From contig JAJCZP010000196.1 in the NCBI GenBank assembly GCA_029262315.1, positions 1 to 39,060 of the forward strand: 39,060 nt of DNA. The letters run 5' to 3'. Positions 1-8,545 of the stretch are shown here, in pieces (within the stretch, counting starts at the first letter, position 1; every line of letters starts with the position of its first letter). The translations under genes were made by a program, and so were the position numbers. Source of the stretch: Deltaproteobacteria bacterium. GTDB lineage: Bacteria > Desulfobacterota > Binatia > UTPRO1. Under the pieces are notes generated by a model. The model worked only from the letters and a program-made list of their open reading frames with translations. It was not told the DNA's origin and did not search any database.

Positions 1-754
1 CGCGCTGGCGCTGTTCGCGCTCGGCTATGCATGTGGCAGCGGGGGTGGTGGCGCGATGCTGAACGCCGCCACGACCCTGTTCGAGTTCAACGGGGCCTCT
101 CTGGCTGGCCAACTCGTCAAGGCCGGCGTGCCGCCGATCACCCCTGCATTTGGTATCGCCGAACAGGTCCCCGAGGACGGGACGCGTCATTTTACCTTGA
201 CCGTGGCGGCCGAGAACCGCGAAGCGGCGAGCGATGCCGCCACGTTGTACGCGTTGATGGAAGGGCACGGCCAGATCGGCGAGATCTGGGGAGCCAACAT
301 CCTCGCGTTCGCGCATCCGGATATGACCTCGGGCGCGGTGCAGGGACTGGAGATCGATGTCGGCAACCTGGGGACGGAGGCCGACGTGCCGGTTACCGGC
401 CTGAACGTCTTCGCGATCGGCCAGCGGCCTGCGAGTGTCGCGGTCGGCATCTTGAACGGGCTGGCGGAAGGACCGGGCGGATTCGAAGAGGGCATTGCCT
501 TTCGGTCCAATCCCCCAGGCGTGGCCGTCACCGAGGCGCTCATGCGCGTGCATCCTGGCTTCGGACGCGTCACGCGCGGCATCGATCTTCGTGCGGCGAC
601 GTTCGTCGAGGCTGCGCTCGAGACGCCGGGATTCGCGGTCGATGCCAGCGGGGGCATTACGTCCGAGTCGCTCGCTACCGGTACGACCGCCTACGCCTGC
701 GTCGACGCCGCCGGGCGCCTCTTCGCGAGCAGCGAACCCTGCGTGGGATCCTGA
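1..754 (+). CDS. Predicted secreted lipoprotein, 5'-truncated by the window edge
   Basis: The reading frame is open from base 2, so the true start lies upstream of the window. The visible N-terminus is the end of a lipoprotein signal: a hydrophobic stretch (ALALFALGYACGSGGGG) with a Cys followed by a Gly/Ser-rich linker, so the mature protein is probably lipid-anchored. The rest (about 230 residues) is rich in Gly, Ala, Val, Thr and short beta-prone segments. The middle part (GLEIDVGN, GIAFRSNPPG, GIDLRAATF) resembles beta-structured domains of phage tail-fibre or other surface adhesins, but I do not recognise a family with certainty. The C-terminus has two Cys (YACVDA and SEPCVGS) that could form a disulfide. 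The stop codon is TGA at 752-754. Function unknown. Confidence 0.75.
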   Translation, partial: ALALFALGYACGSGGGGAMLNAATTLFEFNGASLAGQLVKAGVPPITPAFGIAEQVPEDGTRHFTLTVAAENREAASDAATLYALMEGHGQIGEIWGANILAFAHPDMTSGAVQGLEIDVGNLGTEADVPVTGLNVFAIGQRPASVAVGILNGLAEGPGGFEEGIAFRSNPPGVAVTEALMRVHPGFGRVTRGIDLRAATFVEAALETPGFAVDASGGITSESLATGTTAYACVDAAGRLFASSEPCVGS

Positions 755-822
755 TGATGGCCGCCGGGTGTCTTGCTCGCATCGCCGGCTTGCCGTAGCT
801 ACAAGAGGCCTATGCGGTCCGC

Positions 823-2865
823 ATGCTGACGCGTCTCACGACATTGCTGCGCGACCTGCACGACAATCTGCGTCGCAGCGAGCAGGTCTACATGGTCATT
901 GTCTCGCTCGTGATCGGACTTCTGGCGGGGCTCTGCGCCGTCGGGTTTCGGTTGCTGATTCAGTCGCTGAACGAGCTCGCCTGGGGCGAGGGCCAGTACA
1001 CCCTCGAGTATATCGACCAGCTGCCTTTCTGGTGGAAGTTGCTCGTGCCGGCGACCGGTGGCCTGATCGTTGGTCTGATCATCCACTACTTCGCCCGTGA
1101 GGCGAAGGGGCACGGCGTGCCCGAGGTGATGGAGGCCGTGGCGCTTCGCGGGGGCCGCATCCGACCGCGCGTCGTCGTTGCCAAGATGTTCGCGTCGGGG
1201 CTCAGCATCGCGACGGGCGGATCCGTGGGGCGCGAGGGGCCAATCGTGCAGATCGGTTCGGCGCTCGGATCGTCGATCGGGCAGTGGCTGCGCGTCGACG
1301 AGCGTCGGCTCCGGACGCTCGTCGGCTGTGGCGCGGCGGCGGGCATCGCCGGTACTTTCAACGCGCCGGTTGCTGGCGCGCTCTTCGCGGTCGAGATCAT
1401 TCTTGGCGACTTCGGGGTGGCGCAGTTCTCGCCGATCGTCATCGCCTCGGTGGCCGGCACGGTGGTTAGCCAGCACTTCCTTGGGGATTTTCCCGCGTTC
1501 GAGGTGCCGCCGTACGAGCTCGTGCACGTGTACGAACTCGGAGCCTACGTCGTGCTCGGCCTCCTCGCGGCCATCGTGGCGGTCTGGTTCGTGCGCGTGC
1601 TGTACGCGACCGAGGACTACTTCGACGCCATCAAGCTCTATCCGCCGTTCAAGACCGCGATTGGTGGCTTCGTCATTGGCTGTATCGGGCTGTTCGTGCC
1701 GCACATCTTCGGCGTCGGGTACGAGGCGATCAACGAGGCATTGAACGGGAACCTTGGCTGGGCGTTCATGTTGCTTCTCGTTCTGGTCAAGATTCTCGCC
1801 GTCTCGATTACGATCGGGTCCGGCGGTTCGGGTGGCGTCTTCGCGCCGTCGCTGTTCATCGGGGCCATGCTCGGCGGGGGCGTTGGCTCGATCGTGCACA
1901 GCGTCTGGCCGGCTACGACCGCTGGGGCAGGGGCGTACGCGCTCGTCGGCATGGGCGCGGTCGTTGCCGCCGGTACCCACGCGCCCATCACGGCCATCCT
2001 CATTCTGTTCGAGCTTACGGCCAATTACCAGATCATCCTGCCCTTGATGGTGAGCTGCATCATTGCCACGCTACTGGCGACCCGACTGAAGGAAGAGTCG
2101 ATCTACACCCTGAAGCTCATTCGGCGTGGCATCGACATTCACAAGGGCAAGGCATTGAACGTCCTGCGCCACGTGCTGGTGCGAGACCAGATGCGGACCG
2201 ACGTCCGCACCGTGAACCGGGGGGACGGGTTGATCGACGTCCTGTCGGCGTTTATCGACCATCCGGGGGTGACGCTCTTTGTTGTCGACGCGGAGCGCCG
2301 ACTGCGCGGCGTAATTACGAGCGCCGAGGTGCGCGGGGTCATGGACGACGCCGCGACCTTGGAGACGCTCGTCGTCGCCCAGGATCTGATCGGGGCGACC
2401 GTGGTGCCGTCGGTCTCGCCCGACGATTCGCTCGCGGATGTCATGCGCCACCTGGGGAGCTATCGTGGCGAACTCCCTGTAGTGGACGAGGGCCGGATCG
2501 TCGGTGTCATCTGGCCCGAGGACGTGATCGAGCGCTACAACACCGAGATTTTCAAGCGCGACATGGCGCAGGAGATGGTGGCGGCCGTGAGCCACGGGCG
2601 ACACGCGGAGCCGATTCCGACCGTCGAGGATGCGAGCGTTGCCGAGATTCCCGTTCCGCGCGACTTCATCGGAAGGACGATCGGCGCACTCGACATCCGC
2701 CAGCGGTTCGGCGTAAGCGTACTCGTCGTGAAGCAGTCGGAGCCCGGGGTCGAGGGGGGCCGTCTCGATGCGGCGCCGGACGCCAGCTACGCGTTTCGCG
2801 ACGGGGATGTCCTGCTGGTGATGGGAAGCAACGAGAGCATTCGCGCGTTCGAAGTCGTCGGCTAG
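823..2865 (+). CDS. ClC-family chloride channel/transporter with CBS pair and TrkA-C domain
   Basis: An inner-membrane ClC protein of 680 residues. The membrane part (about 20-430) has the three chloride-site signatures: GHGVPEV at 96-102, GREGP at 136-140 with gating Glu138, and GSGGSGGVFAP near 335-345; a Tyr near 427 (SIYTLKL) matches the central-gate Tyr. Two CBS domains follow (about 447-570), then a TrkA-C/RCK-C-like domain (about 600-680), so the cytoplasmic half is probably a ligand- or nucleotide-sensing regulator. In the NAPVAGALFAVEII segment Glu191 is kept, but the next residue, where E. coli ClC-ec1 has its inner proton glutamate (Glu203), is Ile192. Proton coupling is therefore uncertain; this may be typical of the CBS-containing clade. 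The start ATG at 823 has only a weak AGAGG upstream. Confidence 0.95.
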   Translation: MLTRLTTLLRDLHDNLRRSEQVYMVIVSLVIGLLAGLCAVGFRLLIQSLNELAWGEGQYTLEYIDQLPFWWKLLVPATGGLIVGLIIHYFAREAKGHGVPEVMEAVALRGGRIRPRVVVAKMFASGLSIATGGSVGREGPIVQIGSALGSSIGQWLRVDERRLRTLVGCGAAAGIAGTFNAPVAGALFAVEIILGDFGVAQFSPIVIASVAGTVVSQHFLGDFPAFEVPPYELVHVYELGAYVVLGLLAAIVAVWFVRVLYATEDYFDAIKLYPPFKTAIGGFVIGCIGLFVPHIFGVGYEAINEALNGNLGWAFMLLLVLVKILAVSITIGSGGSGGVFAPSLFIGAMLGGGVGSIVHSVWPATTAGAGAYALVGMGAVVAAGTHAPITAILILFELTANYQIILPLMVSCIIATLLATRLKEESIYTLKLIRRGIDIHKGKALNVLRHVLVRDQMRTDVRTVNRGDGLIDVLSAFIDHPGVTLFVVDAERRLRGVITSAEVRGVMDDAATLETLVVAQDLIGATVVPSVSPDDSLADVMRHLGSYRGELPVVDEGRIVGVIWPEDVIERYNTEIFKRDMAQEMVAAVSHGRHAEPIPTVEDASVAEIPVPRDFIGRTIGALDIRQRFGVSVLVVKQSEPGVEGGRLDAAPDASYAFRDGDVLLVMGSNESIRAFEVVG

Positions 2866-2957
2866 GCGCATGCGACCTGCGCTTCACGTGTGCGGCTATG
2901 TACCCAGCGAGGTGCGCGCGGTCTGAGGGTGTTTTGCGCGCTGTCGTCTCGAGGAGG

Positions 2958-4271
2958 TTACTCGAGGTATCCCAACGCGCGCAACTTCGCCGCATCCTCG
3001 GCATCGATGACAGGCCGTGCGGCTGGATTGACTGGACGTGGCGCCTGGCTGAAGGCCGTCAGCGACGAGTGCAGGGGGCCGAGCGCGGTGGCATCGCCGA
3101 GCGCGTGATTCTCCTCGGGATCCGCGGCGAGATCGTACGCTGTCCGACGCTTCGTATCGCCTTGGCCCGTTTCGACGACTTTGTACGAGCCGTCGTACCC
3201 GACACGGATGCGATCCCCGGCGCCGCTGATGTCCTCCACCCACACCGGATGCGCCACATCGAGCGGGCGCGCGTCGATGCCGGCGGGCGGCGAGATGTCG
3301 AGTGTCTGAAGAATGGTCGCGAAGACCGCCAGCGTCGAGACGCGGCGCTGGACACGCTCGCCGGCCCGGCGCTGGTTCGGGTACTTGACCACGAGGGGGA
3401 CATGGAGTTCGGGCTCGAACGGAGCGACGCCGTGTCCGGCCAGGCCGTGCTCGCCGAGGAGCTCGCCATGGTCTGACGTGACGATCACCAGAGCATCATC
3501 GTAGCGTCCGGTTGCCTTCAGCTGCTCCAGGATGGTGCCGAGCGCCGCGTCGCTGAGCGCGATCTCGCCATCGTACTGACCGATGAAGTGCGCACGCATC
3601 TCCGGTGTCAGAGGCCGCTGCTCGTTCACCACGGTGGTGATCATCGTGCCAAAGTCGGCTCGCTTCTCGGCGAAGCGCGTGTCGAGGGGCGGCGGTGGTG
3701 CGTACGGCTCATGCGGGTCGAGCACGTTCGCGAAGAGAAAGACTGGATCGCGGCGCGTCCTGATCCAGTCGCCGACCGTGCGTGCAAGGGTGGGAGGATG
3801 TTCGAGCCCCTCGTTCGTGAACTCCGCGAAGCCGCGCGCGAATCCGAAGAGTGCCGAGACGTACGTGCCGTTGCCCACGAACGCCGCGGCATGGTAGCCG
3901 CGTTCCGCCAGGATTTCGGCCAAGGTTTCGAGTTCGGGGTTGAGCGGGTAGGCGAGCATGCGGTTTCCGGCGACCCGCTCCGCTCCGTGGTACGACGGCC
4001 AATAGCCCGTGAACAACGAGCCGTGTGCGGGCACGGTCCAGGTGGCGGTTGAGATCGCCCGCGTGTAGGTGACGCCATCCTTTGCCAGACGGTCGAGGTG
4101 GGGCGAGGTGGCGTGCTCGTAGCCGTAGAGGGACAAATGATCGGCTCGTAGGGTATCGATGACGATGAGTACGACGTCGGGGGGTGCGGGGGCGCGCGGC
4201 GCCGAGCAGCTGGTGACAAGCGTTCCAATGAAGAACGCCCCTAGGAGGGAACGAGTCGTCAGACGGCGCAT
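2958..4271 (-). CDS. Sulfatase/alkaline-phosphatase superfamily lipoprotein
   Basis: A 437-residue predicted lipoprotein. The start at 4271 is chosen because MRRLTTRSLLGAFF..LVTSC is a clean lipoprotein signal with Cys22 at a V-T-S-C lipobox; the frame stays open to an ATG at 4397, 4 bp past the MATE stop, which would bury the signal. The superfamily metal motif is VVLIVIDTLRADHL (Asp39, Asp44), the second metal site is TSDHGELLGEHG near the middle, and the C-terminus (RALGYLE) is typical of the family. At the nucleophile position the sequence is T-V-P-A-H (79-83), not the C/S-x-P-x-R needed for formylglycine, so classical sulfatase chemistry is doubtful and a phosphodiester or phosphonate hydrolase is possible. 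It lies directly downstream of the MATE gene, probably in one transcript. Confidence 0.88.
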   Translation of the reverse strand: MRRLTTRSLLGAFFIGTLVTSCSAPRAPAPPDVVLIVIDTLRADHLSLYGYEHATSPHLDRLAKDGVTYTRAISTATWTVPAHGSLFTGYWPSYHGAERVAGNRMLAYPLNPELETLAEILAERGYHAAAFVGNGTYVSALFGFARGFAEFTNEGLEHPPTLARTVGDWIRTRRDPVFLFANVLDPHEPYAPPPPLDTRFAEKRADFGTMITTVVNEQRPLTPEMRAHFIGQYDGEIALSDAALGTILEQLKATGRYDDALVIVTSDHGELLGEHGLAGHGVAPFEPELHVPLVVKYPNQRRAGERVQRRVSTLAVFATILQTLDISPPAGIDARPLDVAHPVWVEDISGAGDRIRVGYDGSYKVVETGQGDTKRRTAYDLAADPEENHALGDATALGPLHSSLTAFSQAPRPVNPAARPVIDAEDAAKLRALGYLE

Positions 4272-4401
4272 CGCGGTCTTCGTGTCTTCACGCACAGCAC
4301 GCACGATGCCGGTGGCGAGCGGGCCGCACAATGCCGGCGCCAAAGTCGGAAGCACGCGTCCTCCGGCGACGCGGGCGATCCAGGTCATCGGGCGCACGTG
4401 C

Positions 4402-5754
4402 TCAGATCTCGATCTCGCGCCATGGTCCCGTCCGGAAGCGCTGCAGGAGTACCAGCGCGAGGACCAAGACGTAGACGGTGCACGCCGCCCAGGCGCCTAT
4501 CAGGCCGCGTTCGAGCGTGGTGCTGATGACGTAGGCCAGCGGCAACATGAAGCCCCAGGCCAATGCCGACTGCGTCAGGAAGGGCCAGCGGGTGTCGCCT
4601 GCGCCCCGCAGTGAGCCCGCGACGATGATCTGGACCGCATCGAAAGCCTGGAATACTCCCCCGAGCACTATTAGCGGTCGGCCGAGGCGGATGACCTCGG
4701 GATCGTCGGTAAAGATGGCGAGCAGCCAGGCGGGGGCGCCGATGAGTAGAGCCGCGATCACCGTCGCCAACGCGAAGCCCAGACGCATCGACGTGCGGTG
4801 GCTGCGCTCGGCCGATGCGAAATCACGCGCACCGACATAGCGACCCACCAGCGTGGCGGAGGCCATCGAAATGCCGATGGCCTGCATGAACGAGAGCGAG
4901 AGCAGGGCGATCAGCACTTGGCTGGCGGCCATCGCGGCATCGCCCATGCGCGCGACGAGCGTGGAGAACAGGGCGAAGGAGGACATCTCGACGGCCCACT
5001 GGCCGCCGATCGGAAGACTGGTGCGGAGGAAGCGACGAATCTCCGTCGTGTCGGCGGCGATGGGCGCCGTGTGGTACGGGGCGAGCGTGCGGCGCCGGAA
5101 TGCGAGCAGGAGCACGGCGGCGCCCGTCCATTCGGCGACGGCGGTGGCGGCGCCCGCGCCGGCGACACCCCACGCGGGTAGTCCGAATTTGCCGAAGATG
5201 AGGCCGTAGTCGAGTGCGACGTTGACGAGCATCGAGATCACCGAAGCCACGAGCGGAGTGCGCGTGTCGCCGAGGCCACGGAAGAAGGACGCGAGCACCA
5301 TCAGGGTCACGAGCCCAAGTGCCCCCAGCGCCCGCCAGCTCGCGTATGCGTAGGCGTGGCGCTGCAAGTCGGCCGACGGTCCGAGCGCACCGAGGAGGCT
5401 CGGCAGCACCCACACGAAGAGCCCCGTGCCCAAGAGGGTGAGCGGGGCGAGCGCGAAGAAGCCCTGCCACGCCCAGGGGCCGCACTGGGCGCGGCGTCCG
5501 GCGCCGTCGCACTGCGAGACGAAGGTCTGTACGCCCGTGGCCGTCCCCATGAAGAGCGTGAGCGCCGTCCAGATCCAGATCCCGCCGTACCCGACGGCGG
5601 CAAGCTCGGTGGCGCCCAGGCGTCCGACGAACGCCGAGTCGATCACATGCGTGGCCGACGCCGTGAGCGTCGACAGCACGACCGGGTAGGCGAGGGGGAC
5701 GACCTCGCGCAGTCCGCCACGTTCCGTGGATGTGTTTGCGATTCGTTCCGACAT
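4402..5754 (-). CDS. MATE-family multidrug/toxin efflux transporter
   Basis: A 450-residue polytopic inner-membrane protein with the two-halves architecture of MATE exporters (NorM/DinF type). The first half begins REVVPLAYPVVLSTLTASATHVIDSAFVGRLG, with the family's conserved Pro in TM1 and an Asp in the AFVGRLG loop region; the second half repeats the pattern around SLPIGGQWAVEMSSFALFSTLVARMG. About twelve hydrophobic segments are visible. Such proteins export cationic or hydrophobic compounds using Na+ or H+ gradients; the substrate cannot be told from sequence. The stop is at 4402, and the sulfatase-like gene follows on the same strand. The start ATG at 5754 has a weak GAAGA upstream. The gene is divergent from the membrane protein at 5851. 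Confidence 0.94.
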   Translation of the reverse strand: MSERIANTSTERGGLREVVPLAYPVVLSTLTASATHVIDSAFVGRLGATELAAVGYGGIWIWTALTLFMGTATGVQTFVSQCDGAGRRAQCGPWAWQGFFALAPLTLLGTGLFVWVLPSLLGALGPSADLQRHAYAYASWRALGALGLVTLMVLASFFRGLGDTRTPLVASVISMLVNVALDYGLIFGKFGLPAWGVAGAGAATAVAEWTGAAVLLLAFRRRTLAPYHTAPIAADTTEIRRFLRTSLPIGGQWAVEMSSFALFSTLVARMGDAAMAASQVLIALLSLSFMQAIGISMASATLVGRYVGARDFASAERSHRTSMRLGFALATVIAALLIGAPAWLLAIFTDDPEVIRLGRPLIVLGGVFQAFDAVQIIVAGSLRGAGDTRWPFLTQSALAWGFMLPLAYVISTTLERGLIGAWAACTVYVLVLALVLLQRFRTGPWREIEI

Positions 5755-5792
5755 GATGAGATCTTCTGTCTCTAGCTGCGTGGTAGTGTCGA

Positions 5793-5829
5793 AGGGCGGG
5801 ACGTTGTTCCGGCTTCGAGCGCCCGCCCT
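5793..5829. promoter_or_regulatory. Inverted repeat in the divergent intergenic region
   Basis: AGGGCGGG (5793-5800) and CCCGCCCT (5822-5829) are perfect 8-bp arms separated by 21 bp, in the 96-bp gap between the divergent MATE and membrane-protein genes. The right arm ends just before the AGGAG ribosome-binding site of the plus-strand gene. It could be an operator for both genes or a hairpin in the 5' leader of the plus-strand mRNA. In GC-rich DNA chance is a real alternative. Confidence 0.4.
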
Positions 5830-5850
5830 GCGAAAGGAGATGTGCCGTCG

Positions 5851-7380
5851 ATGGATGGGGGATCGAGACGCCTGACGATCGCATCGGTGGCCCTGAGCGT
5901 TGCCCTGCTCGTGCTCGCTGGATGCTTTCTGTCACGGGCGCTCAGTACCGGCTACCACCAACTCGTCGCGCCGTTCAGCCTGGGGCCGGCGGAGTTCTCG
6001 AATCTCGAGACCATCAAGGTCATTCGCGCCGGGGCGAATCCGTACAGCCCGGACGTCTATGCGGCTCCGCCCCTGGTGTTCACCGGCTACACCCCACTGT
6101 TTCACTATCTCGTTGCGCTGCTGCCGATGCCGGATGGGAATCCCTTCTTCTGGGGCCGACTCCTGGCCGCCGGGGCCATGATCCTGACCGGGCTCCTGCC
6201 GCTGCTGGTGGCTGGTCGATCCGGCTGGTTCGTCGGAGGCCTGGCCGTCGGGGCATTCTTCTCGTTGTCCCCGGTGGCGCTCCGCGTGGTCTTTCTGCGC
6301 AATGACTCGCTGGGTCTCCTCCTGACTGCCCTTTCCGTATGGATGGTGGGGCGCGCCGACGGCAGGAGCGCGCGATTGGCCGGGGCGGCCGTTCTCGCGA
6401 TTTTGGCGGTCTTCGCCAAACAGTCGCTCGTGGCGGCGCCGATCGCCTGCGGGATCTACCTGCTGGTCGCCGACCGGAGGTCCTTCTACCGTTTCGCGGC
6501 TGCCGGGCTGGGTGTGAGCCTGATCGTGGTGGCGAGTGTGCAACTCGGATGGGGGAGCGGCTTCTGGTTCAGCACGATCCTAGGACCCCAGCACCCGATG
6601 TGGCTTCTGTGGGGTCTCCTCGCCATGATCTCGGTGCTCTCGAAGCCGCTCCCGATTGCCCTCGTAGTGAGTGGCGCGTTGCTGGCGGTACGTGAGTATC
6701 GCGCCAGAGGCCGCACGGTTCTGACCGGATCCCCATATGCGATCTATGTGCTCGTCTCGATCTTCTTCCTCGTAGCAGCCGTGGGGAAGGCGGGCTCGGG
6801 TGCGAACTACTTCGTCGAGCCCTTCCTCGCCATGCTGATGTGGATGACCCATGTGCTGACCGAGACGCCGCGCTCGGACGGTCGACGAGCGATGCGGGGT
6901 CTCCTCGCCACTGGGCTCGTCGTGGCGGGAGTCTGCGAGCTCGCACTCGTGCCGCGCCCGATCTATCCGGCTGCCGGGCCTCTCCAGGCGAACGCCCAGC
7001 AACTCCGGCTCGCGTCGGTACGGAGCGAGGTCGAGGCTCTCGGTTTCGAGCGCCCGCGCGTTCTCGGCCTGGCGGATCATCCGGGGCTGTACCGGGAGTC
7101 GGATCGCGTGCAGCTGAGCTATCCCGCGTTCTACTATTGGATGTGGCACACGGGCCTTCTCGACCTGAGCGACATGCGCGAGCGTATCGCCGTCCACGAG
7201 TTCGATGTGATCATCGTCCCGCAACGATGGCTCGTGGCGAAGGAACGCTCGGCGATGTCCATGTGGGGCTACCCCCTCGCCATGGTTGGGCATTGGACCC
7301 TCCTCGACGCCGTGCGCGAGAGCTATCGCGTTGCCGCGCGCGGGGTGACCGGCGTCTACTTCGTGCCGGACGCTGACTGA
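5851..7380 (+). CDS. Polytopic membrane protein, GT-C-like (glycosyltransferase-type) family
   Basis: A 509-residue protein with about ten to twelve hydrophobic segments over the first 390 residues and a soluble C-terminal part of about 120 residues. The first periplasmic loop contains ETIKVIRAGANPYSPDVY followed by a YTPLFHYLVALLP segment, the arrangement seen in GT-C fold enzymes that transfer sugars from polyprenyl-phosphate donors; a RNDSLGLLLTAL segment follows. This supports a lipid-linked glycosyltransferase-like role, but no family can be fixed by eye. The start was set at ATG 5851 because AGGAG at 5835-5839 lies 11 bp upstream; the in-frame GTG at 5842 is too close to that site. It ends 79 bp before the convergent hydroxylase gene. 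Confidence 0.85.
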   Translation: MDGGSRRLTIASVALSVALLVLAGCFLSRALSTGYHQLVAPFSLGPAEFSNLETIKVIRAGANPYSPDVYAAPPLVFTGYTPLFHYLVALLPMPDGNPFFWGRLLAAGAMILTGLLPLLVAGRSGWFVGGLAVGAFFSLSPVALRVVFLRNDSLGLLLTALSVWMVGRADGRSARLAGAAVLAILAVFAKQSLVAAPIACGIYLLVADRRSFYRFAAAGLGVSLIVVASVQLGWGSGFWFSTILGPQHPMWLLWGLLAMISVLSKPLPIALVVSGALLAVREYRARGRTVLTGSPYAIYVLVSIFFLVAAVGKAGSGANYFVEPFLAMLMWMTHVLTETPRSDGRRAMRGLLATGLVVAGVCELALVPRPIYPAAGPLQANAQQLRLASVRSEVEALGFERPRVLGLADHPGLYRESDRVQLSYPAFYYWMWHTGLLDLSDMRERIAVHEFDVIIVPQRWLVAKERSAMSMWGYPLAMVGHWTLLDAVRESYRVAARGVTGVYFVPDAD

Positions 7381-7459
7381 AGGTGCCCGTTTTGCGGAAT
7401 CGGGGACCCCAGCGTCGCCAGCTGCATGTGCGCCGGCTTCTGAGGATTTCGGGATCCGC

Positions 7460-8248
7460 TCAGAGGTGACGAGCGGTTGAGGTTTTGCTGAACGGGAGCG
7501 CCATGCCCTGCGCCAATGTGTTGGCTTGTGCGGGGTAGGGGAGGCCGTTTTCCACTACGCGCGCCGAGGTGCTTGGTTGGTAAGTGCCCAACGCGCGATC
7601 CCACACGACGAGCACCGTGCCGAAATTGCTGTTGAGTTCGAGTGGTTTCCGCGAGTGGTGCAGGCGATGCAGTGCGGGAGTGATGCAGAGCCTCCCGAGC
7701 CATCGCTCGGCGCGGTGCGGCAGATCGATGTCTCCGTGCTCGAAAAGATTCACGAACGCGAACACGACTTCGAACACGACCACGGCGGCCGGAGATGCAC
7801 CAACCGCGGCGACCGCGACGAGACGGAGCGGCAACGACAGCAGCAGCTCGCCCGGGTGAAAGCGCATGGCCGTCGAGACGGTGAACGTCGGATCCGAATG
7901 ATGCACTTGATGAAACCGCCACAGCGCCGGTACGACATGGTTGGCGCGATGCCACGTGTAGGAGACCAGGTCGAGCGCCGCGATGGTGCCGAGTACGGTG
8001 ACCCATCTCGGAGTGGCGAGGCTGTGAAAGAGGCCGACGCCTTGCGCCTCGGCCCATCGGGCAACGGCGCACGCGCAGGCGCCGCAGGCGGTTGCCATCA
8101 CGGCGGCGTCGAGCACCCAGAACATGCCGTTCGTCCGCCAGCTGCCTACCGCGCGAGCATGCGGCGACCGGCGCTGCGCGACCAACGCCACAGCGAGCGC
8201 GACCGTGACGCCGCCCCCACGTAGCAGCTGAAACTCCGTCTCACTCAT
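7460..8248 (-). CDS. Fatty acid hydroxylase / sterol desaturase family di-iron membrane enzyme
   Basis: A 262-residue integral membrane protein with the full histidine set of the family: HRANH (100-104), HQVHH (113-117), a single His in the RFHPGE segment (131), HGDIDLPH (171-178) and HRLHH (194-198). These bind a di-iron centre that uses O2 to hydroxylate or desaturate a lipid substrate. Four or five hydrophobic segments surround them. The substrate may be a sterol, fatty acid or carotenoid. A possible functional link is the sterol-methyltransferase-like gene at 10993-12000. The next gene upstream on the same strand (8306-8545) is 57 bp away and may share its transcript. Confidence 0.92.
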   Translation of the reverse strand: MSETEFQLLRGGGVTVALAVALVAQRRSPHARAVGSWRTNGMFWVLDAAVMATACGACACAVARWAEAQGVGLFHSLATPRWVTVLGTIAALDLVSYTWHRANHVVPALWRFHQVHHSDPTFTVSTAMRFHPGELLLSLPLRLVAVAAVGASPAAVVVFEVVFAFVNLFEHGDIDLPHRAERWLGRLCITPALHRLHHSRKPLELNSNFGTVLVVWDRALGTYQPSTSARVVENGLPYPAQANTLAQGMALPFSKTSTARHL

Positions 8249-8305
8249 CCTCGATTGCCATGCAGCTTTAGCATCGTCGCACTCTTCTCGCGAGTGACCC
8301 GCGCG

Positions 8306-8545
8306 TCAGTGCCGACGCTGTGACTCGACATCCATTTCGTCGACGACCCGCCTGACGATGCTGCGAAACACGGCCGTACTGTACTTCCGCTTGACGATCT
8401 CGTAGCCCGCGCGCGCCGCGTGACGCTCGCCGTGGCGTTTGCACCTCGGCTCGATGTCTTCGATGAGGTGCCGAGAACGCTGCGCCCAGCCGCCGTGGCC
8501 ATAGCGCTTGTGATAGTCTTGCACGCCGGGCACAAGGGCGCCCAT
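8306..8545 (-). CDS. Small protein of unknown function
   Basis: A 79-residue reading frame with balanced composition (Tyr, Ile, Lys, Asp, Glu present) and strongly G/C-biased third codon positions, which antisense shadows in this DNA do not usually show. It contains YHKRYGHGGWAQRSRHLIED and a basic helix-like C-terminal half (EIVKRKYSTAVFRSIVRRVVDEM). I do not recognise a family. Its ATG (8545-8543) overlaps the ATG (8544-8546) of the divergent Ddn-like gene in a single CATG, so both genes would have to be transcribed from within each other. GTG codons at positions 5 and 8 are alternative starts. No clear ribosome-binding site is seen. Confidence 0.6.
   Translation of the reverse strand: MGALVPGVQDYHKRYGHGGWAQRSRHLIEDIEPRCKRHGERHAARAGYEIVKRKYSTAVFRSIVRRVVDEMDVESQRRH

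Noticed and set aside
799-1980. A 393-codon minus-strand frame opposite the ClC gene
   Set aside because: Arg/Asp/Glu-rich mirror of GC-rich codons; the ClC protein on the other strand explains the sequence fully.
2948-2966. CTCGAG-N7-CTCGAG around the sulfatase-like gene's stop codon
   Set aside because: A 6-bp stem of a self-palindromic hexamer is easily found by chance in this composition and no T-run follows.
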